Shown: in pieces, positions 61,706 to 64,000 of the stretch
How the letters are laid out: each line of letters begins with the position of its first letter
Position numbering within the stretch: the first letter of the stretch is position 1
NCBI GenBank assembly: GCA_008921705.1
Contig: VFFE01007125.1
Location: 10,834 to 74,833 of the forward strand
DNA: 64,000 nucleotides
From: Burhinus oedicnemus
Lineage: Eukaryota; Chordata; Aves; Charadriiformes; Burhinidae
Direction of reading: 5' to 3'
The notes under the pieces: generated by a model
What the model was told of the DNA's origin: nothing
Database searches by the model: none
Seen by the model: the letters and a program-made list of their open reading frames with translations, nothing else
Made by a program: the position numbers and the translations under genes

Positions 61706-64000
61706 ACTTGAAGCGTTCTCCACTTTCTTTGCATCTGTTGGAAAAGGTCTACGTTCAGTGGTTGCAGGAGCCCCTGTGCCTCTCTCAGTACTCCTCCTGA
61801 CCTCTGGTCCTGGAGCCAGCCTGTCCCTGTGGCTAATGTAAGCCTTGAAAGACCATAAAGCCTAGTAGGATGGTGAAATGATCCCCATTAATAGGCTGGG
61901 TAGCGGAGATCCTCATCTATTTGGTCCTGTTGCAGACTTCCCCCCTTTGAAAACCCCCAGGCTTTCAGGGGAAGGGGTGCTCACAACCTTCAGAGGAGAA
62001 AGTGTTCTCCTTTTCTCTCTGCATGAGTTATGGCTGCAGAGAGCAGAGTCAACAGCCCAGGAAACAGGTCCTTAACAAGCCCAGCCTTGGCAACAATTGA
62101 CCCTTGCCAAGTGAACTCTGAGATCTGTCCACCTTAGGTCCTTGAGCTGGTCCTCCGATCACAGCCAACGTAGTGCCTCAGAAGTTTAAATGTAGTTGTC
62201 CTCATAGTGTTACCAATGAGCTGGAGAAATGCCTCTACACCAATTTTGCATGACCATGGAGTGACCTGTCTACACCAAGGTCGAAAACCTCAGATTCCTG
62301 CTCTCCCCACCTGTCTTCTAGTCTCCCAGTGAAACAGCTCACAAAGTATGATCTGACTCAGGACTGTTACAGAGTGCTCTGGGCTGGGCCACTGGCTGTG
62401 CCAGTGTTTTGAGCAATACAGTGTTAAAAAAGCTCAGGAGGTTGATGGACTCCCATCAGCTTTTCATGGGCTTGCATTAGTCACCATACCTTGATACCTT
62501 GGCAGAATGTCACTGTCATGAAGTGATTGCAAAGTTACTCTGATCGAGTATCTGGCAGGTGCTCAAAATAGGGAGGACGTGGCCAAATTTAGTCTGGCTG
62601 AATGACAACAATTAAAAAAATTGTCATTATCCCAGGCTATGTATTGTCTTGCCTGATCAAATGTCTTTTTTCACAAAGGTCTTCTGGAGCTATTTGGTCC
62701 TTAAAATTAATTTCAGCTGAGCTTTAAATAACCAGAGCCTGTTACTGTTCACCTCACAACCTACTAATGACTCACACGTGGGTGATTTGGGTTTGCAAAG
62801 CCTCTGAGAAACAACATGGTGCCCTCATACATGTGTGCATGCAATGAGATGCTACTTCTCTGGACTACAGCTGTGGTATGGTTCACAGATGCTGCGTTTT
62901 CGTGTGGATGAGGAGAAAGCTGAGAAATCAACCAGCAGCCACCCAAGGTCCAACTGCTCAAGGTGTTTAAAAGAAACAACCCAACCCAAAACCTATCCCT
63001 GGAGCAGACAAAACTTGTGGCAGAAAAGATCTTATTGAGACAGCAGGTGGTGGGCTGTTAAGTAAGCGGCTATTTGAATTACCGGGCTACTGTCTGTTGA
63101 GACAGGCAACCAGGCACAGGCATCCTTGTCATCTCCCTCAATGGTCAAGTAAGCACCTTAACAGAAAGCATCTGCATGGAGTGGGCTAAGAAAAAGCACA
63201 TAACCAGTAATGGTAGTTCAGCTGGCAGGAGGTAACTTCCTACCCTGCAATAACTTAATGGTTTTAGTGCATCTCTCCAGGTACTCGTTCTCAACAGTTT
63301 GGCACCCTGTTGCGGCAGCTAAGCATGGTCCAGATGATTCAAACATGCAGACAGCCAACCCAAGTTGCTTGGCAGGCTGACTGGGCATGTGATAGAAAAA
63401 CTGAGCTTGGAAAGAGCTTTAGCCACAGCTGTCCTTTCAGTGTACCCTTGATAGATTTCCGTACATCGCAGGTTAGACTATTAAACAAGGGCTACTGTGT
63501 TCTTGATGGTGTGCTGGAGGACTTTGAAAACTCTGCCTTGGGTCTCCAAAGTGCTTCACAAAGCCAGAGTTGGTTATTCATTTCTCTCCCTCCCATGCAT
63601 GAAAAATTCTTGCACTTCTTTTACCTTTCAATTGCATTTTCCACTGTGGTGCAGCAATCGCATCCAGGCCTTTAACCAACCCTTTAAGAGATGGCTCCTC
63701 AGTCCTTTACAGCACTGTCCATCCTCAAACAGAGATGGCGGTATATTTATCCAGTATCATGCTGATGTTGGTATCGCATTGCATTGTTGCACTCCTCACA
63801 GCTTATTATCCGCAGCATCCACCCAAGGAAACGCTTACTAAATCAGTGAGAACCCTGCACAACCAATGCTCCTTCTGCTTTTTGGTTTGCTTTGCCCCTT
63901 GTTGTGATGAGAATGAGCAGCACCAAGCTCTGAGGAAGCAGGCAGATACTTTGGCTGATGTTTGGTCCAGGTGGTTTTAAGCAAGAAGAGTGGATGATTT
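61706..64000. other. Intergenic flank, no gene seen
   Basis: This is mixed-composition DNA with short open frames only (the longest about 120 codons, at 63310-63675) and none recognisable. No transposon or RNA gene was identified. Confidence 0.65.

Noticed and set aside
61706..64000. Search for a neighbouring gene at the right end
   Set aside because: No frame here resembles a known exon and no splice-bounded coding block was found; the next gene must lie beyond the window.

Overview
The window is a stretch of vertebrate, almost certainly avian, nuclear DNA that carries one complete protein-coding gene on the plus strand: WNT9A (historically Wnt14 in chick). The bird assignment rests on two things. 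The spliced 363-residue protein matches my recollection of chicken WNT9A almost throughout. The only clear, relatively young transposon is a CR1 LINE 3' end of the type that dominates bird genomes. The DNA is otherwise repeat-poor, with long introns and a CpG-rich promoter. I cannot name the species.

Layout: the window opens inside the GC-rich core promoter (TATA-like box at 47-52). The start codon is at 129, inside exon 1. Coding exons are 129-223, 37678-37937, 41980-42242 and 54779-55252. They are separated by introns of 37454, 4042 and 12536 bp, all with GT/AG ends and with codon phases that join cleanly. The joined frame encodes a signal peptide, 24 cysteines in the mature chain, one N-glycosylation sequon and the serine that is palmitoleoylated in Wnts. 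An AU-rich 3' UTR of about 4.1 kb follows, ending near a poly(A) signal at 59357. A second candidate poly(A) signal lies at 61685, with a let-7-type seed match about 110 bp before it. From there to 64000 I see no gene.

The introns hold no second gene that I can support. They contain one CR1 fragment on the minus strand (9904-10190), four fragments that look like old MIR SINEs, a possible L3/CR1-like fragment, and a 186-bp palindrome-rich element at 14289-14474 that looks like an ancient MITE. There are also simple repeats and tracts, CTCF-like motifs, and several AT-rich homeodomain-motif blocks that could be conserved enhancers. The single gene makes a secreted Wnt ligand, so the rest of the window is best read as its regulatory territory.

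I found no undescribed multi-gene system. The most interesting non-coding items are the upstream ORF that overlaps the WNT9A start codon, the MITE-like element with nested inverted repeats and an octamer motif, the alternative 3' ends, and the candidate conserved blocks in introns 1 to 3. Conservation could not be measured here, so those blocks are pattern-based guesses.
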